Shown here: positions 54,283 through 63,975 of the stretch, piece after piece | Position numbering within the stretch: position 1 is the stretch's first letter | Layout of the letters: the number at the start of each line of letters is the position of its first letter | From: Alphaproteobacteria bacterium | Lineage (GTDB): Bacteria; Pseudomonadota; Alphaproteobacteria; Paracaedibacterales; VGCI01 | DNA length: 64,000 nucleotides | NCBI GenBank assembly: GCA_016869075.1 | Contig: VGEY01000005.1 | Coordinates: 1-64,000 of the forward strand | Reading direction: 5' to 3' | Notes under the pieces: generated by a model | Told to the model about the DNA's origin: nothing | The model's database searches: none | The model's input: only the letters and a program-made list of their open reading frames with translations | Translations under genes and position numbers: made by a program

Positions 54283-55423
54283 ACCCTACCAAATATGTTC
54301 TCAATGTGTGATGGATACCTCAGACCCTCATATAATATTTACAGAAGATGGTAAATGTAGTCACTGTTCCTCCTTTCCTCTTCATGCGAAACAGCATTGG
54401 TTTAAAGGAAATGAGGGCATAGAGAAATTAAACAGAATCATTTCTGAAATAAAGGATAAAAATAAACAAAAAAAATATGATTGTATCATAGGATTAAGCG
54501 GGGGAGCTGACAGTTCCTATCTTGCGTACTGGGCAGCAAAGCATGCAAACTTGCGCCTTCTTGCTGTCCACGTTGATGCTGGCTGGAATTCAGAAATTGC
54601 CGTAAGTAATATCAAAAAAATTGTTTCACAGCTTAACATTGACCTTATTACGCATGTAATTGATTGGGAAGAAATGGCAGATCTACAACGATCGTTTCTC
54701 AATGCTGGCGTGGCCAACCAAGATACCCCCCAAGATCATGCATTTTTTGCTGCTCTTTACCATTTTGCCAATAAAAACAATATCCAATACATCCTAAGTG
54801 GCTTCAATTTTGCTTCAGAATCCATCTTACCCAAGGGATGGGGTCATAGTGCGATGGATTTAGAGCAAATAAAGGATATTCATAAAAAATTTGGAAGAAT
54901 GAAGCTTAGAACATTTCCTCTGATTAGCTTTTTTAAAAATTATATTTACTACCCCTATGTTAAGAAAATGCGTATTATCTTCCCCTTAAATTATATCACC
55001 TATATTAAATCTGACGCTATTATGCTTTTAAATAAAGAGCTTGGATGGGAAGATTATGGTGGAAAGCACTGTGAATCGCGCTTTACCAAATTTTTTCAAT
55101 CTTACTTTTTACCTACGCGCTTTGGCTTCGATAAACGTCGAGCTCATTTATCAAGTTTAGTTCTTTCGGGTCAAATTGATCGTCATAAAGCATTGAAAAT
55201 ATTAGAAAAACCCCCGTTTGAAGAAGACAAAATACACTTAGATAAGGAATTTGTTTGTCGAAAGCTCTCCGTAAGCATGGAAGAATTTAATGAATTTCTT
55301 AACATGCCTAAAAGAGATTTCACCTATTATAAAAATAATTCAAATAAAATGTGGCTTTTAAATTTGGTGAGATATGTTCTTTCATTACCGGGCACAGCTT
55401 ATAAGAGATTTTTTTCATCATGA
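54269..55423 (+). CDS. wbpG: N-acetyl sugar amidotransferase (WbpG/PseA-like)
   Basis: 384 residues from the ATG at 54269; a TTG at 54245 is in frame. It has ICSQCVMDTSDPHIIFTEDGKCSHC (residues 8-32, paired CxxC for zinc), and the PP-loop GLSGGADSSYLAYWAA near 76-91 that activates the acetamido group with ATP. WHSAMDLEQIKDIHKKFG and later CESRFTKFFQSYFLPTRFGFDKRRAHLS match the family. It converts an N-acetyl group to acetamidino with ammonia supplied by HisH/HisF. The three adjacent, overlapping genes form one enzyme system. Confidence 0.93.
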   Translation: MANARPYQICSQCVMDTSDPHIIFTEDGKCSHCSSFPLHAKQHWFKGNEGIEKLNRIISEIKDKNKQKKYDCIIGLSGGADSSYLAYWAAKHANLRLLAVHVDAGWNSEIAVSNIKKIVSQLNIDLITHVIDWEEMADLQRSFLNAGVANQDTPQDHAFFAALYHFANKNNIQYILSGFNFASESILPKGWGHSAMDLEQIKDIHKKFGRMKLRTFPLISFFKNYIYYPYVKKMRIIFPLNYITYIKSDAIMLLNKELGWEDYGGKHCESRFTKFFQSYFLPTRFGFDKRRAHLSSLVLSGQIDRHKALKILEKPPFEEDKIHLDKEFVCRKLSVSMEEFNEFLNMPKRDFTYYKNNSNKMWLLNLVRYVLSLPGTAYKRFFSS

Positions 55424-56643
55424 AAAAAGTTGCATTGTCTTTAACCCCTGTCAGCCTTGAAAAAGATAGTAGAACTTTAAAATTAGCTGCTAGTTTTGCA
55501 AGAAAAGGGTATCGCTCAATTGTAATTGAACATATACCTTCTCAAAAAAACTTTGGTGAATATGGAATAGAAGTATTTAAAGCCAATGAAAGTCCAACAC
55601 TTTCTCTTACTGTGGAGGAAAGACCTTCCAATAATTTTGTTAGGAAAATTGCAAAACTAATCTGGCATGGAATGCGCTATATTAGATTAGGTTTTGTAAA
55701 TGATTTCATTTCTTTTATAAGCTACAAAAAGATTTATAAGGAAAAATACTCATTGAACCCTCACTTAATTCCATCAGCAGATGTTTATATCTTTCATTCA
55801 TATGAATACCTCGACTTTGCTTTATCATTACCAAAAGAGTCTCTCATAATTTATGATGCTCATGATTTCTACCAAGAAATAAATCCAGGATCTGGGCATT
55901 CATCTCTTGTAAGAAAATGGCTCCTACCTTATCAAAAGAAGCGAGAAAAATCTTTAATTAGTAGAGCTGATATTTTTCTAACAGTTAGTGATGGCCTTTC
56001 ACATAAGTACAGAAAAACTTTTTCAAAGACTCCAACCGTCATACGGAACACCCATGATACAAGAATTGATACCAATTTACAAAAGGGTATACGTACTATT
56101 TTAAACCTAACGAACGATGATATTATTGTCTGTGCGGTCGGCAATAATAAAGTAGGAATGGCTTTAGATTCAACAATAAAAGCCTTCAGTTTACTTCCGC
56201 CGCATTATCATTTGGTGTTTCTAGGGAAAGGCTATGAAAAGCTTAATACCGAGGATACTCGTATTCATTTCCTTCCTGCCATACCAGCCAACGAAGTTGT
56301 ACCCTTTATTAAAGAAGCTAATCTTGGGATTCTTCTTTATTTTGATCTTACAGAAAATTATAAATATGCTTTACCGAACGGTTTTTTTCAAATGCTTGCC
56401 GCAGGACTCCCCCTCATTTTTCCACAGCAGCTACAAGAAGTTTGCGCATTACATAATAGCTTTTCATTTGGAGTTCAAACGAACATTGGTGACATAAATT
56501 CTATATTTAAAGCACTAAACGAAGTGTCAGATAACAGGACATTTTATAAAAAAAATGTAAATAAATTTAACGAAGAAATCAATTGGGCTCATGAAGAAAA
56601 TAAGGTATTTTCTTTGATTAATGACTTGGATAAGTTAAATTAA
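55420..56643 (+). CDS. GT4-like glycosyltransferase (WbpH-like position)
   Basis: 407 residues, starting in an ATGA overlap with wbpG. It is a GT-B fold protein: VSLEKDSRTLKLAASFARKGYRSIVIE near 12-38 (typical N-domain), LIYDAHDFYQEINPG near 145, VCAVGNNKVGMALDSTIKAFSLLPPHYHLVFLGKGYEKL near 236-274, and LPNGFFQMLAAGLPLIFP near 322 with the donor-site Glu replaced by Gln. In Pseudomonas O5 a GT4 gene (wbpH) also follows wbpG. It probably adds the amidino-mannuronic acid or its neighbour; that is inference. Confidence 0.82.
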   Translation: MKKVALSLTPVSLEKDSRTLKLAASFARKGYRSIVIEHIPSQKNFGEYGIEVFKANESPTLSLTVEERPSNNFVRKIAKLIWHGMRYIRLGFVNDFISFISYKKIYKEKYSLNPHLIPSADVYIFHSYEYLDFALSLPKESLIIYDAHDFYQEINPGSGHSSLVRKWLLPYQKKREKSLISRADIFLTVSDGLSHKYRKTFSKTPTVIRNTHDTRIDTNLQKGIRTILNLTNDDIIVCAVGNNKVGMALDSTIKAFSLLPPHYHLVFLGKGYEKLNTEDTRIHFLPAIPANEVVPFIKEANLGILLYFDLTENYKYALPNGFFQMLAAGLPLIFPQQLQEVCALHNSFSFGVQTNIGDINSIFKALNEVSDNRTFYKKNVNKFNEEINWAHEENKVFSLINDLDKLN

Positions 56644-56699
56644 TTATAGTCCTGAACGTTTAAAAATTTTATTTTTCTCAGGTAAAAAAAGAAACGAAA

Positions 56700-58604
56700 A
56701 TGTGTTCTATTTTTGGATATAAAGCTCTTAATCAAGGTACCCCTTTGCCCCCTCAGTTAGAGAAGTTATCCGACTTACTCTCTCACCGAGGACCAGATGA
56801 TAGGGGGTCTTATACAAATCATAAGGATCTTTATCTGGCGCATAACCGTTTGAGTATTATTGGATTAGAAGAATCCTCCCATCAACCCATGCAGGGACGA
56901 GAAGGTACTTTTATTGTCTTTAATGGTGAGATTTATAACTATAAGGATTTAAAGCTCAATGAACTGAGAGATTTTTCCTTTAAGTCAAATTCTGATACTG
57001 AGGTGATTCTTGCTCTTTATGAAAAATATGGAGTTGACTGCATTCATCATTTAAGAGGAATGTTTGCTTTTGCCATTTGGGATGAAAGAAATAGGCGCTT
57101 ATTTTGCGCAAGAGACCGCTTTGGGATAAAGCCATTATATTATATTAAAACAAAAGATGCATTTGCTTTTGCTTCTGAGATGAAAGCATTGGTACCACTT
57201 ATTGATAAACTAAGCACCAATAATAATGCTCTTTTAGAATACCTTACGTTCCAATATACGTTGGGTAGTGAAACTTTATTTGAAGGTATACATCAATTGA
57301 TGCCAGGTCACTTGTTGATTCTAGAAAATAGCAGTGTGACCCTTCGTAAATATTGGGACGTTTCTTACCAAATTGATTTTCAGAACAGCCCGAAGTATTT
57401 TGAAGAAAAATTGCTTGCTCTCCTTCAAGACTCCGTTCGATATCATCAAGTAAGTGACGTTCCTGTGGGAAGTTACTTAAGCGGTGGTTTAGATTCAACA
57501 CTCATATCAATAATGGCTTTTGAGACAAATAACGAATTTTATGGGTCATTCCACGGTAATTTTACCAATCACCCATCTTATAATGAAAGTTCTTATGCTC
57601 AGGAAGCAGCTAACAAGATGGGCAAAGATTTATATATTGCAAACATAAGTGCACAGGATTTTACTGATAATATTTCGAAAGTTATTTATCATTTAGATAT
57701 TCCTGTCGCTGGACCAGGCTCTTTCCCCCAATATATGGTCTCAAAACTTGCATCTCAACATGTGAAAGTTGTCCTTGGAGGGCAAGGAGGCGATGAAATT
57801 TTTGGAGGGTATGCGCGTTACATAATTGCCTACTTTGAACAATGCATTAAAGCATCCATTGAAGGGACTTATAAAACTGGCAACTTTGTGGTAACGCCTG
57901 AATCTATCATTCCCAACTTAACTTTACTGCAGGAATATAAACCACTTATAAAGGAATTTTGGCGAGAAGGTTTGTTCGGGCCTCTTGATGAAAGATATTT
58001 TCGGCTTATTGATCGCTCTGTTGATATTCAAGATGAAATTGACTGGAATCAATTTAGTAAAGAAGATCTTCTTGAGAGATTTAAGAATATTTTTAATAAT
58101 AAGGATAATGTGTCTAAGGAGGCTTATTTCGATAAAATGACACATTTTGATTTTAAATGCCTTCTGCCAGCCCTTCTTCATGTTGAGGACCGTATGAGTA
58201 TGGCTCATGGTTTAGAGTCTCGCGTTCCTTTTTTGGATCATCCGCTCGTGGAGTTCGCAGCCACTATACCTGCTGATATAAAATTTCCTGATGGTCGCAT
58301 GAAAGCTCTTTTGAAAAAAGTTTTTAAAGACAAGATGCCAGAAAAAGTGCTAGAAAGACGAGATAAAATGGGCTTTCCCGTTCCTTTAAAGGAATGGTTT
58401 TCTGGCCCATTAAAAGAGTTTGTACATGATTTATTTTCAACGCAAGTTGCAAAAACACGGGGCTTTTATGACCCTCAAAAAGTAATATTAAATTTAGATC
58501 AATCTTCCCAATTCTCAAGGAAAGTGTGGGGTTTGTTAAGCCTAGAAATATGGTATCGTGAATTTCATGATAAGCATCATGAATTTTGTGCACTTATAAA
58601 TTAA
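56700..58604 (+). CDS. asnB: AsnB-type glutamine-dependent amidotransferase (second copy)
   Basis: 634 residues with the same two-domain layout as the first copy: Cys2 glutaminase nucleophile in [20 protein letters not shown] near 30, [24 protein letters not shown] near 140, and the PP-loop [13 protein letters not shown] near 262. [16 protein letters not shown] near 500 is conserved. It is clearly diverged from the first copy, so the two are not a recent duplication. It may amidate a second uronic acid or the same acid at another stage. Two copies per cluster also occur in Pseudomonas-type O-antigens (WbpS-like). Confidence 0.92.
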   Translation: MCSIFGYKALNQGTPLPPQLEKLSDLLSHRGPDDRGSYTNHKDLYLAHNRLSIIGLEESSHQPMQGREGTFIVFNGEIYNYKDLKLNELRDFSFKSNSDTEVILALYEKYGVDCIHHLRGMFAFAIWDERNRRLFCARDRFGIKPLYYIKTKDAFAFASEMKALVPLIDKLSTNNNALLEYLTFQYTLGSETLFEGIHQLMPGHLLILENSSVTLRKYWDVSYQIDFQNSPKYFEEKLLALLQDSVRYHQVSDVPVGSYLSGGLDSTLISIMAFETNNEFYGSFHGNFTNHPSYNESSYAQEAANKMGKDLYIANISAQDFTDNISKVIYHLDIPVAGPGSFPQYMVSKLASQHVKVVLGGQGGDEIFGGYARYIIAYFEQCIKASIEGTYKTGNFVVTPESIIPNLTLLQEYKPLIKEFWREGLFGPLDERYFRLIDRSVDIQDEIDWNQFSKEDLLERFKNIFNNKDNVSKEAYFDKMTHFDFKCLLPALLHVEDRMSMAHGLESRVPFLDHPLVEFAATIPADIKFPDGRMKALLKKVFKDKMPEKVLERRDKMGFPVPLKEWFSGPLKEFVHDLFSTQVAKTRGFYDPQKVILNLDQSSQFSRKVWGLLSLEIWYREFHDKHHEFCALIN

Positions 58605-58624
58605 TTAATATAAGGAGAAAATGA

Positions 58625-59554
58625 ATGAAAATTTTAATTACGGGTGGGGCTGGTTTTATTGGTTCCCATATAGCAGATCGTCTGCTTGCACGTGGAGATG
58701 AAGTTCTTGTGATTGATAACTTTGCCACAGGAAGAAGAGATAATTTGAAACCGCATGCAAAATTAAAGTTGGTTGAAGATTCAATTTGCAATGAAAAACT
58801 TATGAACAGCTTAATGCAAGAATTTAAACCTGATCTTGTTGTGCATGCTGCCGCCTCATATAAAGACCCAAATAACTGGGTTGAAGATTCACTTACAAAT
58901 GTTCTGGGCACAGCTATTATTTGCCAAGCCATGCAAAAAGCAAATATAAAGAGAATTATTTATTTCCAAACAGCGCTCTGCTATGGTTTAAAGCCTTTAG
59001 AACAGCCCATTACCTTAAATCACCCTATCCTTCCGGGTGGATCAAGCTACTCCATTAGCAAGACTGCAGCAGAAGAATATGTACACCTTTCAGGGTTAGA
59101 TTATGTTACTTTCAGGCTCGCAAATGCTTATGGTCCAAGAAATATAAGTGGCCCCTTACCTACATTTTTTAAGCGCCTTACAACCAATCAAAAATGCTTC
59201 GTTATGGATACGCGTCGTGACTTTGTTTATATTAATGACATGGTAGATTGTATATTTTACGCAATTGATGGTAAAGGAAATGGAACATATCACATTTCAA
59301 CTGGATCAGATGTTTCAATTAAAGAGCTTTTTGATGCAACAACATCTGCGCTTGAAATGAATATCGCCGTTGAAGTTAAAGCACGCCAACCTGACGACGT
59401 TTATTCAATTTTGTTAGATCCCTCACGCACAAGCAATGAATTTGGCTGGAAAGCAAAGGTCCCCCTAATAGATGGAGTTAAGCAAACCATAAAATATTAT
59501 CAAGAATATGGTATCGAAGAAACTTTCACGCATTTAAAAGAAGTCAAAACATGA
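58625..59554 (+). CDS. NAD-dependent sugar epimerase/dehydratase (SDR)
   Basis: 309 residues with AAGGAG upstream. It has an extended-SDR Rossmann motif [25 protein letters not shown] (residues 3-27), [12 protein letters not shown] near 74, the catalytic pair in [17 protein letters not shown] near 140, and [10 protein letters not shown] near 162. It is most like UDP-glucose/GlcNAc 4-epimerases and related dehydratases. The following gene is a second SDR with only 10 bases between, so the pair may act on consecutive intermediates. The substrate is not assignable from sequence alone. Confidence 0.86.
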   Translation: MKILITGGAGFIGSHIADRLLARGDEVLVIDNFATGRRDNLKPHAKLKLVEDSICNEKLMNSLMQEFKPDLVVHAAASYKDPNNWVEDSLTNVLGTAIICQAMQKANIKRIIYFQTALCYGLKPLEQPITLNHPILPGGSSYSISKTAAEEYVHLSGLDYVTFRLANAYGPRNISGPLPTFFKRLTTNQKCFVMDTRRDFVYINDMVDCIFYAIDGKGNGTYHISTGSDVSIKELFDATTSALEMNIAVEVKARQPDDVYSILLDPSRTSNEFGWKAKVPLIDGVKQTIKYYQEYGIEETFTHLKEVKT

Positions 59555-59564
59555 AAAGATTGAT

Positions 59565-60620
59565 ATGCGCCTAAAAAACAAAAAAATTCTTGTTGTTGGA
59601 GGAGCTGGATTTGTTGGAAGCAATCTATGCTCACAACTCCTTGATGAAGGTGCGTCCACAATATTGATAGTTGATAATTTGCTTTCCTCAGAAGTTGAGA
59701 ATATTCCTTCTAGCGAAAGCATATCTTTTGTGCAAGGGTCAATTGCTGATGATTCTATCTTAAGAAAGATAGGAACTCAGTTTGATTATGTATTTCATTT
59801 AGCAACATATCATGGGAACCAATCCAGCATTCATAACCCCCTTGCTGACCACGAAAACAACACACTAACAACGCTCAAACTTTGTGAACATTTTAAGGAC
59901 GCTACTGATTTGCAGAAGTTTGTATATGCTTCAGCAGGATGCACAGTTGCTAAAAAAACATATGAAGATGTTTCAGCTACCGATGAAGAAGCAGAAGTGT
60001 CTCTTTATCATGATAGTCCATATCAAATATCCAAGATCATTGGTGAGTTTTATGGCAATTATTATTGGATGAAGTATAAGTTGCCCTTTGTGAAGGCTCG
60101 CTTTCAAAATGTGTATGGACCCCGAGAAATTTTAGGAGCTGGAAAGTGGCGTGGAACGCCCGCAACCGTTTGGCGCAATGTTACTCCTACTTTTATTTGG
60201 AAAGCGCTCCATGGCGAAGCTTTACCACTTGAAAATGAAGGAAAAGCAACGCGTGATTTTATTTATGTGGATGATATCGTCGAAGGACTTATTGCATGTG
60301 CTTTAGCAGGAAAGGATGGTGAAGTTTATAATCTTGCATCAGGCTGTGAAACCAGCATTCAAGAACTTTCAAAACACATTAATAAGCTCACCGAAAATAA
60401 AACGCCTCTTGAATATTTTGAAGCGCGATCCTGGGATAGATCTGGAAAGCGATTTGGATCAACAAAGAAGGCAAAACATCAATTAGGATTTGAAGCTACC
60501 ACTCCTTTAAACATTGGGCTCCAAAAAACGATTGAATGGACTACAAATAATAAAGAATTGATTCATTCGAACATTACCAAGCATATTCAATATATTCCTG
60601 AAGTAAAAAAATATTTATGA
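59565..60620 (+). CDS. NAD-dependent sugar epimerase/dehydratase (SDR)
   Basis: 351 residues. Rossmann motif ILVVGGAGFVGSNLCSQLLDEG near 7-28, YHGNQSSIHNPLADHENNTLTT near 83, the YxxxK pair in SPYQISKIIGEFYGNYY near 151, and RFQNVYGPREILGAGKWRGT near 173-192. The insertion GAGKWRGTPATVWRN is distinctive and occurs in a minor SDR group seen in O-antigen loci. The C-terminal part ends with the DFIYVDDIVEGLIAC dimer/substrate region. It overlaps the WbpI-like gene by four bases (ATGA). Confidence 0.86.
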   Translation: MRLKNKKILVVGGAGFVGSNLCSQLLDEGASTILIVDNLLSSEVENIPSSESISFVQGSIADDSILRKIGTQFDYVFHLATYHGNQSSIHNPLADHENNTLTTLKLCEHFKDATDLQKFVYASAGCTVAKKTYEDVSATDEEAEVSLYHDSPYQISKIIGEFYGNYYWMKYKLPFVKARFQNVYGPREILGAGKWRGTPATVWRNVTPTFIWKALHGEALPLENEGKATRDFIYVDDIVEGLIACALAGKDGEVYNLASGCETSIQELSKHINKLTENKTPLEYFEARSWDRSGKRFGSTKKAKHQLGFEATTPLNIGLQKTIEWTTNNKELIHSNITKHIQYIPEVKKYL

Positions 60621-61672
60621 TAAAACGCATTGTCACTGTCGTCGGCGCGAGACCTCAATTCATCAAAGCTGCAGCCTTATCTAGAATGCTAAAAGACTCC
60701 TCCGCCTTTGAAGAAGTTCTTGTTCATACAGGGCAGCACTTTGATCAAAACATGTCCGAGATATTTTTCAAAGAACTTGCACTTCCCAACCCAAAGTATA
60801 CTCTAAATATTCATGGTGGACCTCATGGCCAAATGACTGGCCGTATGTTGGAAGCTATAGAAAATACTATAGTTCAGGAAAAACCTGACGGAGTTCTTGT
60901 GTATGGGGATACCAATTCAACTCTAGCAGGTGCTTTAGCTGCCTCAAAACTCCTTATTCCTACAATCCATGTGGAAGCTGGCCTCAGATCTTATAATAAA
61001 AAGATGCCAGAAGAGATAAACCGTATCATGGCTGATCAAGTTAGTACTCTTTTATTTTGTCCCACAAAAGTTTCTGTAGAAAATTTGAAGAAGGAAGGGA
61101 TAGAAAAAGGGGTCCATCTTGTCGGTGATATTATGTATGATGCAACTTTGTATGCTCTTAACCATATAAAAGAAGACGATGAATTACATAAAAAATTTAA
61201 TTACTTGCCGTCTCAATTTGCTTTGATGACAATACATCGTGCTGAATCAACTCAATCTCTTAAGGACCTCCAAGAAATTTTAAATTTTGCAAAAAAATTT
61301 GCCAATGAAAATCAATTAAAAGTAGTCTTCCCTGTTCATCCCCGGACACAAAAGTTGATTGTTACACTCCCTGATAAGTTAATGGAACCTTTCATCCCTG
61401 TTGATCCATTAAGTTATTTTGAAACCCATTTTCTTTTGACAAAAGCAAAAAACGTTTTAACAGATTCTGGCGGTCTTCAGAAAGAAGCCTATTTTCATCG
61501 TGTGCCGTGTATAACGCTTAGGAATGAAACAGAGTGGGTTGAAACCATTGAGCATGGATGGAATAGATTATGGACACAACCAACTTACCAAAACACCCCC
61601 TCTACGATTGATGATTACGGAGATGGTCAGTCAGCACCAAAAATCCTCAAAGTACTTTCAGATGTGTTGTAA
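60617..61672 (+). CDS. wbpI: WbpI-like UDP-sugar 2-epimerase (non-hydrolysing)
   Basis: 351 residues with full-length UDP-GlcNAc 2-epimerase fold. It has VVGARPQFIKAAALSRML near 8, VHTGQHFDQNMSEIFFKEL near 36-54, IHGGPHGQMTGRMLEAIE near 67, VLVYGDTNSTLAGALAASKL near 94, HVEAGLRSYNKKMPEEINR near 118, and TDSGGLQKEAYF near 283. From memory these stretches (HGGxHGQMTGRML, GDTNSTLAGALAASKL) closely match Pseudomonas WbpI, which epimerises UDP-2,3-diacetamido-glucuronate to the manno form. It could also be a plain WecB. The WbpBD/WbpE context supports WbpI. Confidence 0.85.
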   Translation: MIKRIVTVVGARPQFIKAAALSRMLKDSSAFEEVLVHTGQHFDQNMSEIFFKELALPNPKYTLNIHGGPHGQMTGRMLEAIENTIVQEKPDGVLVYGDTNSTLAGALAASKLLIPTIHVEAGLRSYNKKMPEEINRIMADQVSTLLFCPTKVSVENLKKEGIEKGVHLVGDIMYDATLYALNHIKEDDELHKKFNYLPSQFALMTIHRAESTQSLKDLQEILNFAKKFANENQLKVVFPVHPRTQKLIVTLPDKLMEPFIPVDPLSYFETHFLLTKAKNVLTDSGGLQKEAYFHRVPCITLRNETEWVETIEHGWNRLWTQPTYQNTPSTIDDYGDGQSAPKILKVLSDVL

Positions 61673-62881
61673 ATGATAAAAACACTCGTTCTATATTCGT
61701 CATATACAAACCAAATCTCATATTTTGATGACTGGGTTGATGCATTTAAAGAACACTCTTCATATGAATCCGAGTGTATTAATGTTTATGATGCTCGTAT
61801 TGACTTAAGTCAAATCCATCATCTTATTGAAAATACTGACCTGATCGTGCTTCATCATTCAATGAATGGAGACACCCTAGAATATTTAAAACCCTTTATA
61901 TCCCCTTTAAAAAATAGAAAAGGTAAGCTGGTCTCTTTTGTAGGGAATGAAATAAATTTGCCTACGATCGGTATGGTTCCTAAAATTAAGATTTTGCAAG
62001 AACTGCAAACAGATGTTATTGCCACACAACTTCTTCAGGAAGCTGGGGAATGGCTTTATTCAGATTGTAAGGACTCAAAAATTATTTCAATTCCCCATGC
62101 TCTTAATCCTAAAGCCTTTTATCCAATTAAAAATTTCGGAAGCAGAGGCATTGACATTGGCACAAGATCAGCACGTTATGGTGTTTATCTTGGAGACAAT
62201 GATCGCAATGCCATTATTCATTTCTTTCATGAAAATGCAAAAAAGTTTGAATTATCAGTTGATTTGGGTCTGGATAATTCATCACAAAAAAGATTTACAC
62301 GGCCAGAGTGGGCTTCTTTTCTTAATTCGTGTAAAGCAACCCTCTCTAGTGAAGCAGGCTCTTTTTACTTAGAGAAAGATGATCGCCTTGTTAACCAAAT
62401 TCAAAAATATTTGAAAAAATCATCAGAAAGATTTGTATTACCCAATGAAACAATTGCCAGAAAAATTTATCGTCAAATCCTTCCTTCTTTTGTTAGAAAA
62501 AAAATTGCTCATGCATTAAAAAATCACATTGTTGAAGTGGGAAACTTAGATGAAGACTCTAATTTTGAAGAAATATATAAGAAGTTTTTCTCAAAGGAGC
62601 AAAAATGCCCAGCATACTCAAAAGCTATTTCATCAAGACATTTTGATGCCATTGGAACCCGAACTCTCCATATAATGTATCCCGGACGTTATAATGATAT
62701 TTTAAAAGCCGGAGAACATTATTTCGCATTAAAAAATGATCATTCAAATGTTGAGGAATTGATTGAAACTCTAAAAAACAGTGAGTTGGTAAACAAAACT
62801 ACTGGTAGTACTTTTGACTATGTAATGTCCCACCATACCCATAAACATAGGCTTGATACACTGCTCAACGTTCTTGGATAA
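61673..62881 (+). CDS. Putative GT-B glycosyltransferase (CgeB-like C-terminus)
   Basis: 402 residues, starting on the base after the wbpI stop. The N-terminal half is alpha/beta with LVSFVGNEINLPTIG near 83. Residues 160-215 include GTRSARYGVYLGDNDRN and EWASFLNSCKATLSSEAGSFYLEKDD. The C-terminal HIMYPGRYNDILKAGEHYFALKNDHSNVEELIETL near 340-375 resembles the donor-binding helix and tail of CgeB-type glycosyltransferases. I am not certain of the family. Its place between an epimerase and a GT4 gene supports a role in assembling the glycan. Confidence 0.65.
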   Translation: MIKTLVLYSSYTNQISYFDDWVDAFKEHSSYESECINVYDARIDLSQIHHLIENTDLIVLHHSMNGDTLEYLKPFISPLKNRKGKLVSFVGNEINLPTIGMVPKIKILQELQTDVIATQLLQEAGEWLYSDCKDSKIISIPHALNPKAFYPIKNFGSRGIDIGTRSARYGVYLGDNDRNAIIHFFHENAKKFELSVDLGLDNSSQKRFTRPEWASFLNSCKATLSSEAGSFYLEKDDRLVNQIQKYLKKSSERFVLPNETIARKIYRQILPSFVRKKIAHALKNHIVEVGNLDEDSNFEEIYKKFFSKEQKCPAYSKAISSRHFDAIGTRTLHIMYPGRYNDILKAGEHYFALKNDHSNVEELIETLKNSELVNKTTGSTFDYVMSHHTHKHRLDTLLNVLG

Positions 62882-62886
62882 CCTGC

Positions 62887-63975
62887 ATGCATTTAACACT
62901 TATCATCTCATCTCTTAATGCTGGAGGAGCAGAGCGGGTTTTATCCGAGCTTGCTAATCATTGGGTCTCGAAAGGTCATGATGTTTCGCTCATCACATTA
63001 TCTACACCAGAAACAAAATCTTTCTACGAGCTTGATTTAAAGGTTAATTTAATCCAACTGGACCAGCGCCCATCTGAAGCTGGTTTCTTTACGCGCCTAA
63101 TCAATATCGTTCGGCGCATTTTTTATGTGCGAAAAACAATCCTGCACCTAAACCCGGATGTGATTGTTTCCTTTGTGGATATTATGAACATTACCACTCT
63201 TATCGCATTGATAGGTAAAAAAATACCCATTATCGTATCAGAGCGTACCCATCCTGCTTATCATCATCTCCCGAAATTATATCAAAAAATCAGGCGCTTA
63301 GTATACTTGAAGGCCGCATATGTTATTACGCAAACACCTTCTGCAGCTTCTTTTTTTAAAAATTTTAAAACTATCAGAGTTATTCCCAATGCTGTTCAAA
63401 CCCCACCCACTTTTAAGAGTAACACTGACAATACTCCCATTAAAAATATTATATCCGTAGGACGTCTATGTCCCTTTAAGGGGTTTGATACCCTTCTTAG
63501 GGCCTTTTCCCAACTTCAAATTTCCCATCCATCTTTAAAACTCACAATTTATGGCGAAGGAAAAGAGCGCCATAACCTTGAAGAGCTCATCACTCAGCTG
63601 AAATTGCAAAAAAATGTTGATTTACCGGGCACAACACCTCATATACACAAAGCACTCATGACAGGCGACCTTTTCATTTTTCCATCTCACTACGAAGGAT
63701 TTCCCAATGCGCTCTGTGAGGCAATGGCTGTGGGACTCCCTGTTATTGCATCGCGTTGTCCAGGAAATAAAGACATTGTCCAAGATAAAGTTAATGGACG
63801 GCTCTTTCCAGTAGGAGATAGTCATGCATTAAAAGAAATTATCCTCGAACTTATCAAAGACTTTGATCAAAGATCTCGGTTAGGATCACAAGCCAAAGAA
63901 ATTCGCAACCTATACCACCCTGACCATATTCTTTCCTTATGGGACCAGCTCATCAGCAGCGCCGTCCGTCCCTAA
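62887..63975 (+). CDS. GT4-family glycosyltransferase
   Basis: 362 residues, complete (stop at 63973-63975). LIISSLNAGGAERVLSELANHWVSKGHDVSLITL (residues 4-37) is the GT4 N-domain start. ISVGRLCPFKGFDTLLRAFSQL lies near 196, LTIYGEGKERHNLEELITQL near 219, and FPSHYEGFPNALCEAMAVGLPVIAS near 263-287 carries the Glu-x7-Glu donor motif. It resembles GalNAc-alpha-transferase types such as PglA/PglJ. It is the last gene visible; the operon may continue beyond the window. Confidence 0.92.
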   Translation: MHLTLIISSLNAGGAERVLSELANHWVSKGHDVSLITLSTPETKSFYELDLKVNLIQLDQRPSEAGFFTRLINIVRRIFYVRKTILHLNPDVIVSFVDIMNITTLIALIGKKIPIIVSERTHPAYHHLPKLYQKIRRLVYLKAAYVITQTPSAASFFKNFKTIRVIPNAVQTPPTFKSNTDNTPIKNIISVGRLCPFKGFDTLLRAFSQLQISHPSLKLTIYGEGKERHNLEELITQLKLQKNVDLPGTTPHIHKALMTGDLFIFPSHYEGFPNALCEAMAVGLPVIASRCPGNKDIVQDKVNGRLFPVGDSHALKEIILELIKDFDQRSRLGSQAKEIRNLYHPDHILSLWDQLISSAVRP

